Assembly: GCF_013185195.1 (NCBI RefSeq)
Contig: NZ_JAAZWC010000033.1
Coordinates: 1-49,540, forward strand
Source of the DNA: Saccharibacillus qingshengii
Lineage (GTDB): Bacteria > Bacillota > Bacilli > Paenibacillales > Paenibacillaceae
Direction of reading: 5' to 3'
DNA: 49,540 nucleotides
Below, piece by piece: positions 41,559 to 49,540 of the stretch. Within the stretch, counting starts at the first letter, position 1; every line of letters starts with the position of its first letter. Below the pieces are notes generated by a model, which saw only the letters and a list, made by a program, of their open reading frames with translations, was not told the DNA's origin and did not search any database. The position numbers and the translations under genes were made by a program.

Positions 41559-42524
41559 ATGCGTGTTGTGGTAACGGGAGCAAGCGGATTTATCGGATCG
41601 GCCATCGTTGAAGAGTTGATCGGGCACGGCCATGAGGTGATCGGGCTGGTGCGTTCGCGGCAGGCGGCCGAGCATCTGAACGCGATCGGAGCAGCGGCTA
41701 TTCGGGGATCGGTCGAAGATACGAAGCTGCTGCGGATGGCGGCGGACGGAGCGGATGCCGTTGTGCATACGGCTTTTTTTCATAAGTTCTCGCATGCCGG
41801 TCTGCCGGCGCGGCTGCGTATCGCGCTTGGAGGAAATCCTCGCAAGGCGGCAGCGAGATTCATGGCGGCTGCGATCGGAGCCGATCGCAGCGCCATCGAA
41901 ACGTTCGGAGCAGCGCTGTCGGGCAGGCAGGGAGCGCTCGTCATTGCTATGCCGACAATGACGCTCGGCCCCGGCAGATTGGGAACCGAAGACGACGGAG
42001 GTGATCCGGAATCGGTCGGAGGCGGACGCGTCGTATCGGAAAAAGCGCTGTTGGCGCAGGCCGAGCAGGGGGTAAGGGCCTCCCTGGTGCGGCTGCCGCC
42101 GATTGTGTACGGACAGGGCGACCGGGGAGGGCTGCTGCCTTCCTTGATTCGGATTGCCCGGACTCGCCAAGCCTCCGCTTATATCGACAAAGGGACCAAC
42201 CGCTGGCCTGCCGTGCACCGGCTCGATGCGGCCCGATTGTTCCGGATGGCCGTCGAACAGGGGAATGCGGGTGCTCGGTTCCACGCGATTGCGGAAGAAG
42301 GTCTGCCTTTTGCACAAATAGCGGAAGCGATTGGCCAGCAGGGAAATCTGCCCGTCCGATCGATTGGTACGGATCAGGCAGCAGCCCATTTCGGGTGGCT
42401 CGGTTCATTTGCGTCCGCCGACAATCCGGTATCCAGTGCGCTGACGCAGAAACGGTTGGGCTGGACAGCGGCGCAGCCAGGGCTATTGGACGAATTGAAG
42501 CGAGGGTATTATTTTACAAAGTGA
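41559..42524 (+). CDS. NAD-dependent epimerase/dehydratase (extended SDR)
   Basis: I chose ATG 41559, 7 nt after AAGGAGG (41545-41551). The 321-residue protein begins MRVVVTGASGFIGSAIVEEL, the SDR nucleotide-binding fingerprint (TGxxGxxG). It continues with DAVVHTAFFH and LVRLPPIVYGQGDRGGLLPS. The usual catalytic YxxxK is not obvious: the region after GALVIAMPTMTLGPG reads RVVSEKALLAQAEQG, with Ser-Glu-Lys but no Tyr. This resembles atypical SDRs, which often lack the Tyr. The substrate is unknown. It converges with the AraC gene at 42,535, only 10 bp away. Confidence 0.82.
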   Translation: MRVVVTGASGFIGSAIVEELIGHGHEVIGLVRSRQAAEHLNAIGAAAIRGSVEDTKLLRMAADGADAVVHTAFFHKFSHAGLPARLRIALGGNPRKAAARFMAAAIGADRSAIETFGAALSGRQGALVIAMPTMTLGPGRLGTEDDGGDPESVGGGRVVSEKALLAQAEQGVRASLVRLPPIVYGQGDRGGLLPSLIRIARTRQASAYIDKGTNRWPAVHRLDAARLFRMAVEQGNAGARFHAIAEEGLPFAQIAEAIGQQGNLPVRSIGTDQAAAHFGWLGSFASADNPVSSALTQKRLGWTAAQPGLLDELKRGYYFTK

Positions 42525-42534
42525 CATTTCCTCC

Positions 42535-43383
42535 TCAAGCTCTCCGGCTCAGCCGGAATCGCTCGGGGGTCGTCTGCTCCAGTTTGCGGAAGCACTGAAT
42601 AAAGTAGCTGCTCTGCGAAAATCCGGAAGCGGCCGCGATTTCTCTAACCGTGAGCGAGGAGGCGACCAGCAGATGTTTGGCATGCAGGACTCTCGACTCC
42701 AGCAGGTACGCGCTTGGGGTGCGGCCCATAAGCTGGTGGAATTTGCGGCTGAAGTAAGGCACGCTGTATCCTGTTTCGGCGGCGACTTCGCTCATCGACA
42801 GCGAGGGGTCGGTGCAGCGGCTGCGAATCCACTCGGCGGCCGCATGGATTCCGGGAATCGACGGGTCGCTGGGCATTGCAAGCGGAGAAGCCCGGTTGAC
42901 GAGATGCAGCAGCAGTTCATACAGACGCGCCGAAGCTTCCGCTTCCCGGTTAGGATCGGAAGACCGCCCGAGTTCCAGCAGTTCTTCCATACAGGCATAA
43001 GCGCCGGACGGGTCGGGCATCCGAAACAGCCAGGGTTCGCTTAACCCCCGGGCACCGAGCAGCCGGTCCGCCGCAAGGCAGGAGAAATGGACCCAGCGGA
43101 TATCCCATGGATCGGCGGAACTCGAAGCATAACGTTGGGCCAATCCGGGTCCGTACAGAAATCCGCTGCCCGCCTCCAGCTCGAATACATCGCCGCCGGA
43201 CCCAACGGTTCCTCTGCCGCCCTGCACCAGATGCAGATTGTACAGACGGTTAAGCTTCAGGTCGTCGCTCCTCGCCGGCCGATCGACCGCGTGCGACGGA
43301 TATCCACTGTAACCGCCGGTAAAGTCCGGGTAGCAGAGCAGATGGGGGGAAGAAGGCGTAGGGAAGAAAAGATGTTCCTGCAT
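42535..43383 (-). CDS. AraC family regulator next to the beta-galactosidase gene
   Basis: The 282-residue regulator has a cupin-like AraC ligand domain at its N-terminus (LNRLYNLHLVQGGRGTV, GDVFELEAGSGFLYGPGLAQ, WDIRWVHFSC). It has a double helix-turn-helix at the C-terminus (SLSMSEVAAETGYSVPYFSR, KFHQLMGRTPSAYLLESR, TVREIAAASGFSQSSYFIQC). It is divergent from the GH42 beta-galactosidase gene with 250 bp between. This is a common pairing in which the regulator activates sugar use genes, so it probably controls that gene in response to a galactoside. A ribosome site (AAGGAGTC) precedes the start. Confidence 0.88.
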   Translation of the reverse strand: MQEHLFFPTPSSPHLLCYPDFTGGYSGYPSHAVDRPARSDDLKLNRLYNLHLVQGGRGTVGSGGDVFELEAGSGFLYGPGLAQRYASSSADPWDIRWVHFSCLAADRLLGARGLSEPWLFRMPDPSGAYACMEELLELGRSSDPNREAEASARLYELLLHLVNRASPLAMPSDPSIPGIHAAAEWIRSRCTDPSLSMSEVAAETGYSVPYFSRKFHQLMGRTPSAYLLESRVLHAKHLLVASSLTVREIAAASGFSQSSYFIQCFRKLEQTTPERFRLSRRA

Positions 43384-43634
43384 GATCGGACTCCTTTCGA
43401 AGAAGAAATAATTGCTATACGTAATGAAATTGTATCATCTTAATAAGGTTTATGAATATTCGGAATCGCAAAAAAGTGATATCTGCGCAAGAACCCGTTA
43501 TATCGGATCGAACCGAACCCGCTTACAATACAGACAGGAGTCAACGCCCGGAATCGGCCAATCGCCGCAGGCGGATGACGCAAGTCGATCCGGGCAGGAT
43601 CGGTATTCGACAACGAAAACGGAGGCAGATCGCT

Positions 43635-45698
43635 ATGGGCAAATCGATTCATCTCAAGCAGTTGGAACTGGGTGTATGTTATTATCCGGAACACTGGAAA
43701 GAAGAGCTGTGGGAAGACGACTTCAAGCGGATGCGCGAACTGAAGATGTCTACGATCCGCGTCGGCGAATTCGCATGGGCGCTGTTCGAACCGGAAGAAG
43801 GCGTGTTCGAGTTCGGACTGTTCGACCGGGCACTGGATGCCGCGCATCGGCACGGACTCAAAGTGATTATGGGAACGCCTACGGCAACGCCGCCCGCCTG
43901 GCTGACGCACAAGTATCCCGAAGTGCTGAATGCCGGGCAGGACGGGACACTGTACCGCCACGGCATGCGCCGACACTACAACTATAACAGCCCCAAATAC
44001 CGCGAACTCTGCGCCATCATTACCCGGGAAATGGCCGCGCATTTCAAAGACCATCCGGCGATTGTCGGCTGGCAGCTCGACAACGAATTCAACTGCGAGA
44101 CCAGCGTCTTCTATGCCGAAGCCGACCATGCGGCATTCCGCCGATGGGCACAGCGCAAGTATGCAACGCTGGAAGCTTTGAACGAAGCGTGGGGAACGGT
44201 GGTCTGGAGTCAGACCTATACCGATTGGGAACAGGTCTATCTGCCGCGCCCGACCGTCACCGATTCACCCAATCCGCATCTGGCCCTGGACGAGAAGCGC
44301 TTCATTTCGGACAGCGTGCTGGAGTTCGCGCAGATCCAGGCCGACATTTTGCGCGAGGTCGCACCGCAGCATGAGATCACGACCAACGGCATGTTCGCGC
44401 ATCTGGACAGTCATACGCTGACGGACCGACTGTTGGATTATTTCTCGTACGATTCGTATCCGCAATTCTCGGCAATCTTTCCGGGAACCGATGAGAAGCC
44501 GCTGCTGGACCGCAAATGGAGCCTTCATCTCAGTGCGGTACGCGATGTCTCGCCGAACTTCTGCATCATGGAACAGCAGGCGGGTCCGGGAGGTTGGGTG
44601 AACCGTATGGATATGCCGTCTCCGCGTCCGGGGCAGATGCGGCTGTGGACATACCAATCGGTGCTGCACGGCGCCGATCTGGTGATGTATTTCCGCTGGC
44701 GCACGGCGACGGTTGGCACGGAAATCTACTGGCACGGCCTAAACGATTACCATAATCGCCCCAACCGGAGAGTACGCGAAGCATCGCAGGTCGGACAGGA
44801 ATTCGCGGCGGTCGGAGCAAAAATAGCGGGAACCACGTATCAGGCAAAAGTGGCGATTCTGCGCGATTACGACAATGAGTGGGACGGCGAGTTCGATGTC
44901 TGGCACGGACCGCTGACCGCCCGCAGCACCAATGCCTGGTACAAGCAGCTGCAGTATCGGCATATTCCGGCAGATATGGTGTATCTTCGCCGGGAATCCC
45001 GAGAGAATCTGGAACTGGAGCGGCTGAGTCGGTATGAGCTGCTGATCTATCCCCATGCCGCGATTCTGACAGAGCAGACGGCCAAGCTGTTAACGTCTTA
45101 TGTCGAAGGCGGCGGCAAGCTGATCTTCGGTGCCCGTACCGGGTACAAAGACGAGCGCGGCCACTGCCGGATGGAGTCTTTTCCGGGACCGGCTGCGCAG
45201 CTGTGCGGCATTACGGTGGAAGACTTCACAGTGATCAAAGGCACAGTCCAAGCCCCCGCGCTGCGCTGGACGAAAAGCAGCGAATCCAGAGAAGCTTATG
45301 CGGAAAATTTCAACGATATTTTGAATGTGGAAGATCCGGCGGTGGAAGTGATGGCGGAATATGCGGAAGACTATTATGCGGGCCGTCCCGCTTTGACAAA
45401 GCGCAGACAAGGGCGGGGCGAAGCGTGGTATTACGGAGCCGCCTTCAGCGAACCGGTCGTGGACACGATCCTCGATCTGCTCGATATTCAGGCGCCGATC
45501 AGAGACTGGCTGACCGTGCCGGAGCAGGTCGAGATCGGAATCCGTGCCAATGAACAGGGAAGTTATGTCTTCCTGCTCAATTACGGAGCCGATGCTGCAA
45601 GCATTGTGCTGAGCGAACCGCGTACCGACCTGCTGAGCGGAACAACGATTGAAGGGGCGGCCGAGATTCCGGCTTACGGCGTCCTGATTTTGGAATAA
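43635..45698 (+). CDS. Beta-galactosidase, glycoside hydrolase family 42
   Basis: I chose ATG 43635, 8 nt after CGGAGG. The in-frame upstream start at 43452 would add 61 low-complexity residues without family similarity. The 687-residue protein reads LELGVCYYPEHWKEELWEDD at the N-terminus, then TIRVGEFAWALFEPEEG. The acid/base Glu is in GWQLDNEFNCETSVF and the nucleophile Glu in NFCIMEQQAGPGGWVN. The trimerisation domain and a C-terminal domain (ending AEIPAYGVLILE) complete the GH42 architecture. There is no signal peptide, so it acts in the cytosol on imported galactosides. Confidence 0.93.
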   Translation: MGKSIHLKQLELGVCYYPEHWKEELWEDDFKRMRELKMSTIRVGEFAWALFEPEEGVFEFGLFDRALDAAHRHGLKVIMGTPTATPPAWLTHKYPEVLNAGQDGTLYRHGMRRHYNYNSPKYRELCAIITREMAAHFKDHPAIVGWQLDNEFNCETSVFYAEADHAAFRRWAQRKYATLEALNEAWGTVVWSQTYTDWEQVYLPRPTVTDSPNPHLALDEKRFISDSVLEFAQIQADILREVAPQHEITTNGMFAHLDSHTLTDRLLDYFSYDSYPQFSAIFPGTDEKPLLDRKWSLHLSAVRDVSPNFCIMEQQAGPGGWVNRMDMPSPRPGQMRLWTYQSVLHGADLVMYFRWRTATVGTEIYWHGLNDYHNRPNRRVREASQVGQEFAAVGAKIAGTTYQAKVAILRDYDNEWDGEFDVWHGPLTARSTNAWYKQLQYRHIPADMVYLRRESRENLELERLSRYELLIYPHAAILTEQTAKLLTSYVEGGGKLIFGARTGYKDERGHCRMESFPGPAAQLCGITVEDFTVIKGTVQAPALRWTKSSESREAYAENFNDILNVEDPAVEVMAEYAEDYYAGRPALTKRRQGRGEAWYYGAAFSEPVVDTILDLLDIQAPIRDWLTVPEQVEIGIRANEQGSYVFLLNYGADAASIVLSEPRTDLLSGTTIEGAAEIPAYGVLILE

Positions 45699-45738
45699 CG
45701 GAAGAAGCTTTCAGACGGCGAGAGCGGATGAATCCCAA

Positions 45739-45787
45739 CAAAAAACCGAGAATTCCCGGCATACTGCGGGCGTTCCCGGTTTTTTTA
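45739..45787 (+). terminator. Intrinsic terminator after the beta-galactosidase
   Basis: AAAACCGAGAA pairs with TTCCCGGTTTT (one mismatch) around an inner CCCG/CGGG stem and ends in a run of T's (45780-45787). Confidence 0.85.
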
Positions 45788-45883
45788 TTGCCCGGCGACA
45801 GGACACCTCCCCTTTCGAAGAGAATGTGTTACAGGAGAACCTTTTAAAGGTATTGAGAGATAGAGAAAAAATCCGAAAGGTAG

Positions 45884-48115
45884 ATGACAATGAGCGGAAT
45901 AGAAGAAAACCCGGATCAATCCCATCCCTTGTTCGAAGAAGCGCAGCAAATTTACCGTTCTTTGTACATCTACAGCACGGAGGCGGTATTTCTGTTGTAT
46001 GCCGACGGACGAATCGCGGACATCAATCCGAGCGGCGAGCGGGTAAGCGGCTATGAGAGGCAAGAACTGCTCCGAACCCGGTTCAGCAGTTATCTGCTGC
46101 CGACCGACTTGTCTCGAGCCCGACGATGCTTTCGGAAAGTATTAACAGAAGGCTGCCCGGAGCAGGTCGGATTTTCTTTTCGGTCAAAAACGGGCGGGCT
46201 GATTACGGTGGATGCCCGAGTCGTACCCGTACTCAAAAACGGCGCGGTAATCGGGCTGCTCGGCATTTCGCGGGATATTACCGAGCAGGAGCAGGCCGTC
46301 CAGATTCTGGACGATCAGAATCGGGTGCTTGAGATGATCGCCAAATCGACTCCGCTTGAAGATATCCTGGATAAGCTGCTGCGAATGACGGAATACCAGA
46401 CAGGGGCGAAGTGTTCGATTTTGCGTTACGATCCGAAGCAGAATGCTCTTTTTCATCTGGCCGCACCCAGCCTTCCGCTGGATTATTTGCTGACGATCGA
46501 CGGCATCACCGCGGATGAGCAGGGAGGTTCGTGCGGAGCTTCCGTCCTGCGCAAAGAAATCGTGATTGTCGAAGATATCGAACGCAGCGAAGTCTGGGAA
46601 AAATATCGCATTGTGGCGCTCAAGTACAATTTGCGGGCCAGTTGGTCGCTTCCGATGCTGGACGGCGAAGGCGAAGTCTTGGGCACATTTGCCATGTATT
46701 ACGAAAAAGCGCGTCTGCCGACCCCCAAAGAATTGGAGCTGACCCGGAAGGTATGCTACCTGGCGAGACTTGCGATCGAACAGAACCGCTCCGACGACAT
46801 GATCTACCAGATGGCTTATCATGACAGTCTGACCGGACTGCCGAATCGGCGTTTTTTTCAGGAGAAATTAAGCGAGACGATCCGGCAGGTCAAAGCGGAT
46901 AAGCTCAAACTGGCTATTTTGTACCTGGATCTGGACCGCTTCAAGCTGGTTAACGACTCACTGGGTCACAGCTCTGGAGATACGCTGCTTATGGAGATCG
47001 CCCGTCGGCTCTCCGATTCGCTCGGTCCCGACAAATTTGTGGCCCGGCACGGCGGCGACGAGTTTGTGGTTCTGCTGATCGACGGACAGGTGCCCGAGAG
47101 CGAACTTATTGCCCAGCGTATACTCGATATTTTCATTCGGCCGTTTGAAGTGGGGGGCTATGAGCTGTTCGTCACGCCGAGTATCGGGATCAGTCTTTAT
47201 CCGGAGCACGGTACGGACGCGGCTTCCCTCCTGCAAAATGCCGACGCCGCCATGTATGCGGCAAAAGAAGCCGGTAAAGATACGTACGCGGTCTACGATG
47301 CCTACAGCGAGACGCAGGACGGAGCCCGTATCCTGCTTGAAAACGATCTGCGCAAATCGCTTGAACGCGGCGAGCTGTATTTGTTCTATCAACCGCAGGT
47401 CTCGCTTTTTCCGACCCGGCGGATCGGCGCGGAAGCCCTGCTGCGCTGGCATCGGGGATACAGCGAATGGGTCTCGCCGGCAGATTTCATTCCGCTTGCC
47501 GAAGAAACGGGGCTTATTCTCCAGATTGGCGAGTGGGTACTTCGGACCGCCTGCACCCAAGGGAAGAAATGGATCGACAGTGGCTACGAACCGTTTATCA
47601 TGGCGGTGAATCTATCACCGAGGCAATTCCGGCAGCCGGGATTGGTCGAGCTGATTCGAAGCATTTTGCAGGAAACCGGTTATCCGCCGGAGTATCTGGA
47701 GCTGGAGATCACGGAAGGCATGACGCTGGACGTGGAGTCCGCTTCCGGCAAAATGCGGCAGCTGCGCGATCTGGGTGCCCAAATCTCGATCGACGATTTT
47801 GGAACCGGATACAGCTCGTTGAATTATCTCAAGCGGCTGCCGATCAGCCGTTTGAAAGTCGACCGGTCTTTTGTCCGGGATATCGAGAGCGATTCGGGCG
47901 ACCGGGATATCGTCAAAGCGATTATCGCCATGGCCCACAACCTGAAGATCACGGTAATCGCCGAGGGCGTAGAAAACGAAGAACAGCTTGCTTTTCTTGA
48001 AAAAAACGGCTGTGACGAAATTCAGGGATATCTGTTCGGACGTCCGGTTCCGCCGGATGAATTCGAGCGGGGGATGAGCTTGGCGCAGCGCCCCGAAGCG
48101 GATCCCCAAGCGTAA
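45884..48115 (+). CDS. PAS-GAF-GGDEF-EAL cyclic di-GMP signalling protein
   Basis: The 743-residue soluble protein has PAS (about residues 25-140), GAF (155-300), GGDEF (310-470) and EAL (485-735) domains. The cyclase site is an intact HGGDEFVVLL; no RxxD inhibitory site is visible at the expected place. The phosphodiesterase site is complete: AEALLRW, VNLSPRQF, LELEITEG, IDDFGTGYSSL, LKVDRSFV, IAEGVENEEQL and QGYLFGRP. Both activities are thus possible, with PAS/GAF ligands deciding the balance. ATG 45884 is 3 nt after AAAGG and ATG 45890 is 9 nt after it; either could be used. No transmembrane segment is present. Confidence 0.93.
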   Translation: MTMSGIEENPDQSHPLFEEAQQIYRSLYIYSTEAVFLLYADGRIADINPSGERVSGYERQELLRTRFSSYLLPTDLSRARRCFRKVLTEGCPEQVGFSFRSKTGGLITVDARVVPVLKNGAVIGLLGISRDITEQEQAVQILDDQNRVLEMIAKSTPLEDILDKLLRMTEYQTGAKCSILRYDPKQNALFHLAAPSLPLDYLLTIDGITADEQGGSCGASVLRKEIVIVEDIERSEVWEKYRIVALKYNLRASWSLPMLDGEGEVLGTFAMYYEKARLPTPKELELTRKVCYLARLAIEQNRSDDMIYQMAYHDSLTGLPNRRFFQEKLSETIRQVKADKLKLAILYLDLDRFKLVNDSLGHSSGDTLLMEIARRLSDSLGPDKFVARHGGDEFVVLLIDGQVPESELIAQRILDIFIRPFEVGGYELFVTPSIGISLYPEHGTDAASLLQNADAAMYAAKEAGKDTYAVYDAYSETQDGARILLENDLRKSLERGELYLFYQPQVSLFPTRRIGAEALLRWHRGYSEWVSPADFIPLAEETGLILQIGEWVLRTACTQGKKWIDSGYEPFIMAVNLSPRQFRQPGLVELIRSILQETGYPPEYLELEITEGMTLDVESASGKMRQLRDLGAQISIDDFGTGYSSLNYLKRLPISRLKVDRSFVRDIESDSGDRDIVKAIIAMAHNLKITVIAEGVENEEQLAFLEKNGCDEIQGYLFGRPVPPDEFERGMSLAQRPEADPQA

Positions 48116-48148
48116 AAAGAGACCGCCCGCCCGCCGAATCCTGCCTGT

Positions 48149-49321
48149 TCAATCCGCTGCTGTCTTCTTCATGCGCACACGCACTTTGTCGAACGTGGGC
48201 ATCTCGACCCCGGCAGAGCCGTTTGGCTGGAGATACCGGTCAAAAAAAGCGAGCGTATAACCGGAGATGATCTCGCGCAGCTGCATGGGATTGCGTCTGC
48301 CGAGCAGATTCAACCATTTGAGATGCCCGGCATAAAAGATCAGATCGGTAAAGTCCATATGTTTGGTGCCTTCGACGATAACGAGATACGCGTCGCCGGA
48401 ATTGGCGAGAAAATGGGGCCGGGCCAGCCATTCCATCAGCTCGCTGCCAAGAATCATGAAGGGTTTCCCCATATCCCGGTCTCCGTAATCGCCATAGGTG
48501 GGGGCATCCAGATTGATTCCGCACACGAATCGGGCGTCGTCCAGACAGGCTTGACTCGCCGCACATCCCCCGTACGAATGGCCGATCGCGCCGATTCCGC
48601 TTCCAAGCTTTAACTTTCCCGTGAACAGGGAAGGCAGGGTTCCTTCATTTAACTGTTCCAATTTGTCGGCCACGAATCGGTTGTCATCCGCCCAGATCCG
48701 TACATGTTCCCACACTTTTGTCGATTTGAAATTCCGGTAGAAGTCGGCGGCCGCCGGTCCGATCTCGGCATCGCTGAACGTCTTTTTTTGCATCGCTTTG
48801 AACTGGGGCATCCGGGAACGCAGCGTCTGCGTGATATCTTCGGATAAAGACGGGTTTACCGGTATCTTTCGTCCGTCCGGATACCGCAGCGTACCCGATT
48901 CGTAGGGATGTCCGACCGAGACTACCAAGTATCCCCGGCTGGCGAGATCCGAGCACAGCACCGTATTCTGCATCAGATGACCGGCATAACCGTGATTGAA
49001 CAAGAGGACCGGATACTCGCTTTGCCGCGTAGAGATCGGGATATCCCGATAAGCCGACAGCCGGATCAGGTGGTTTCTGGCGGAAACGAGTCCTTTGGTC
49101 TCTTTCTTGAAGCGTTCGGCTTCTTCCTTGAACGAATAAGTGGCCGGCGGACGGTCGTGGTCGGAATCGGCGGGATAGAAGATCAAGACGGGAATTTCAC
49201 GGAATTCGTCCGGCGCAAAATCGAACAACCCTTTGCGGGACAAGTCAAGAAAAGACATCTCGGTCAAACCGACCGTATAAGTGCCCAGCGGCACAGGGAA
49301 AGTGGGAAGTGTTCGCAGCAT
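48149..49321 (-). CDS. Alpha/beta hydrolase, PAF-acetylhydrolase-like
   Basis: The 390-residue esterase/lipase-type protein has the oxyanion region YPVLLFNHGYAGHLMQ and the nucleophile elbow AIGHSYGGCAASQ (Ser). The acid is probably the Asp in CGINLDAPTYGDYG, and the His is in GTKHMDFTDL. Motifs and order resemble the platelet-activating factor acetylhydrolase/plasma lipase family, common in Bacilli as uncharacterised hydrolases. The N-terminus (LPTFPVPLGTYTVGLTEMSF) fits that family and there is no clear signal peptide. The start follows GGAGGAAC. Its substrate is unknown. Its stop lies 33 bp from the convergent c-di-GMP gene. Confidence 0.85.
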   Translation of the reverse strand: MLRTLPTFPVPLGTYTVGLTEMSFLDLSRKGLFDFAPDEFREIPVLIFYPADSDHDRPPATYSFKEEAERFKKETKGLVSARNHLIRLSAYRDIPISTRQSEYPVLLFNHGYAGHLMQNTVLCSDLASRGYLVVSVGHPYESGTLRYPDGRKIPVNPSLSEDITQTLRSRMPQFKAMQKKTFSDAEIGPAAADFYRNFKSTKVWEHVRIWADDNRFVADKLEQLNEGTLPSLFTGKLKLGSGIGAIGHSYGGCAASQACLDDARFVCGINLDAPTYGDYGDRDMGKPFMILGSELMEWLARPHFLANSGDAYLVIVEGTKHMDFTDLIFYAGHLKWLNLLGRRNPMQLREIISGYTLAFFDRYLQPNGSAGVEMPTFDKVRVRMKKTAAD

Positions 49322-49418
49322 GGGATGTTCCTCCTTTTCTATCTACCTAAGTATGGTTAAACCAAATGGGAAGACTCGAGACGAATCGGAGCCCGAAGAA
49401 ACGCTTTCGCATCGAAAA

Positions 49419-49442
49419 GACCGCCATCTTGGGATGGCGGTC
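49419..49442 (+). terminator. Terminator-type hairpin without T tract, left of the dispersed element
   Basis: GACCGCCATC (49419-49428) and GATGGCGGTC (49433-49442) form a perfect 10-bp stem with a TTGG loop. No T run follows; instead AACGTGTCGAGAAAG of the palindromic element begins. This is the same arrangement as at 33567-33600 but with a different hairpin. Confidence 0.7.
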
Positions 49443-49443
49443 A

Positions 49444-49540
49444 ACGTGTCGAGAAAGGTCTGCTTCCGAGAGAAGCGAGGAGGCGGAGGGAGAAATTCAG
49501 TGAAGGAACGATAGTGTTCGCCTTTGAAATCGGGAAAATT
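49444..49540. repeat. Long palindromic dispersed element, copy 2 (cut by the window edge)
   Basis: It starts ACGTGTCGAGAAAG like copy 1 (33600), then differs for about 18 bp. From GAGGAGGCGG (49477) to the window end it matches copy 1 with a single difference (GGGAAAATT for GAGAAAATT). The right half lies outside the window. Confidence 0.88.

Noticed and set aside
43452-43634. N-terminal extension of the beta-galactosidase
   Set aside because: The extra 61 residues are basic and low-complexity and lack a ribosome site. ATG 43635 has a strong one and gives the normal GH42 start.

Overview
The window is chromosomal DNA from a GC-rich member of the Bacillota, most likely Paenibacillaceae (Paenibacillus/Saccharibacillus type). 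I base this on strong Shine-Dalgarno sequences (AGGAGG-like) before most genes, TTG/GTG starts, a CIRCE-controlled groESL operon, an order tsaE-tsaB-rimI-tsaD-ABC-F...groESL that resembles Bacillus subtilis ydiBCDE-ydiF...groESL, and many MocR, AraC and ABC genes. The first ~1.9 kb is visibly AT-rich and made of broken genes; the rest is GC-rich with intact genes.

Layout. (1) 1-3,230 is a decayed mobile/prophage margin: a sigma-factor tail, a YvrJ peptide, an RsoA-like gene with an in-frame stop, a frameshifted hydrophobic gene, a DUF4181-like membrane protein, a 5'-truncated holin and an endolysin-type amidase. (2) 3,435-18,740 holds housekeeping and accessory genes: a dGTPase, a luciferase-like oxidoreductase, an ABC exporter, a divergent MocR/EamA pair, a hydroxyacid dehydrogenase, YihY, ThpR, a GyrI-like protein, an ECF sigma/RskA anti-sigma pair, a SleB-like cell-wall hydrolase, and a UPF0173 hydrolase gene with an in-frame UGA. 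(3) 19,107-22,265 is a TetR regulator with a YhgE/Pip membrane protein, both preceded by the same 27-bp palindrome. (4) 22,899-27,491 is gltB. (5) 27,646-30,044 is an unknown protein followed by a two-gene ABC transporter. (6) 30,261-37,649 is the t6A/RimI operon, a DnaA-box cluster, an ABC-F protein, 5-formyl-THF cyclo-ligase and a MoaB-type protein. (7) 37,891-39,870 is groES-groEL. (8) 40,062-49,321 holds a small protein, AraC regulator, NAD-dependent epimerase, AraC regulator divergent from a GH42 beta-galactosidase, a PAS-GAF-GGDEF-EAL protein and an alpha/beta hydrolase.

The most unusual content is non-coding. A family of ~110-bp palindromic elements bounded by CTAG begins exactly at the TAG stop codons of two unrelated genes (18,737 and 31,587). 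At the second locus it forms a tandem array that splits the t6A/RimI operon. A second, ~200-bp palindromic element occurs at 33,600 and at the right window edge (49,444). Each copy starts directly after a terminator-type hairpin, and at the first locus that hairpin is duplicated on both sides of the element. Between tsaD and the ABC-F gene lie four perfect and two near-perfect DnaA boxes.

All calls come from reading the sequence. Family names rest on recognised motifs and remembered family features; no search was run.
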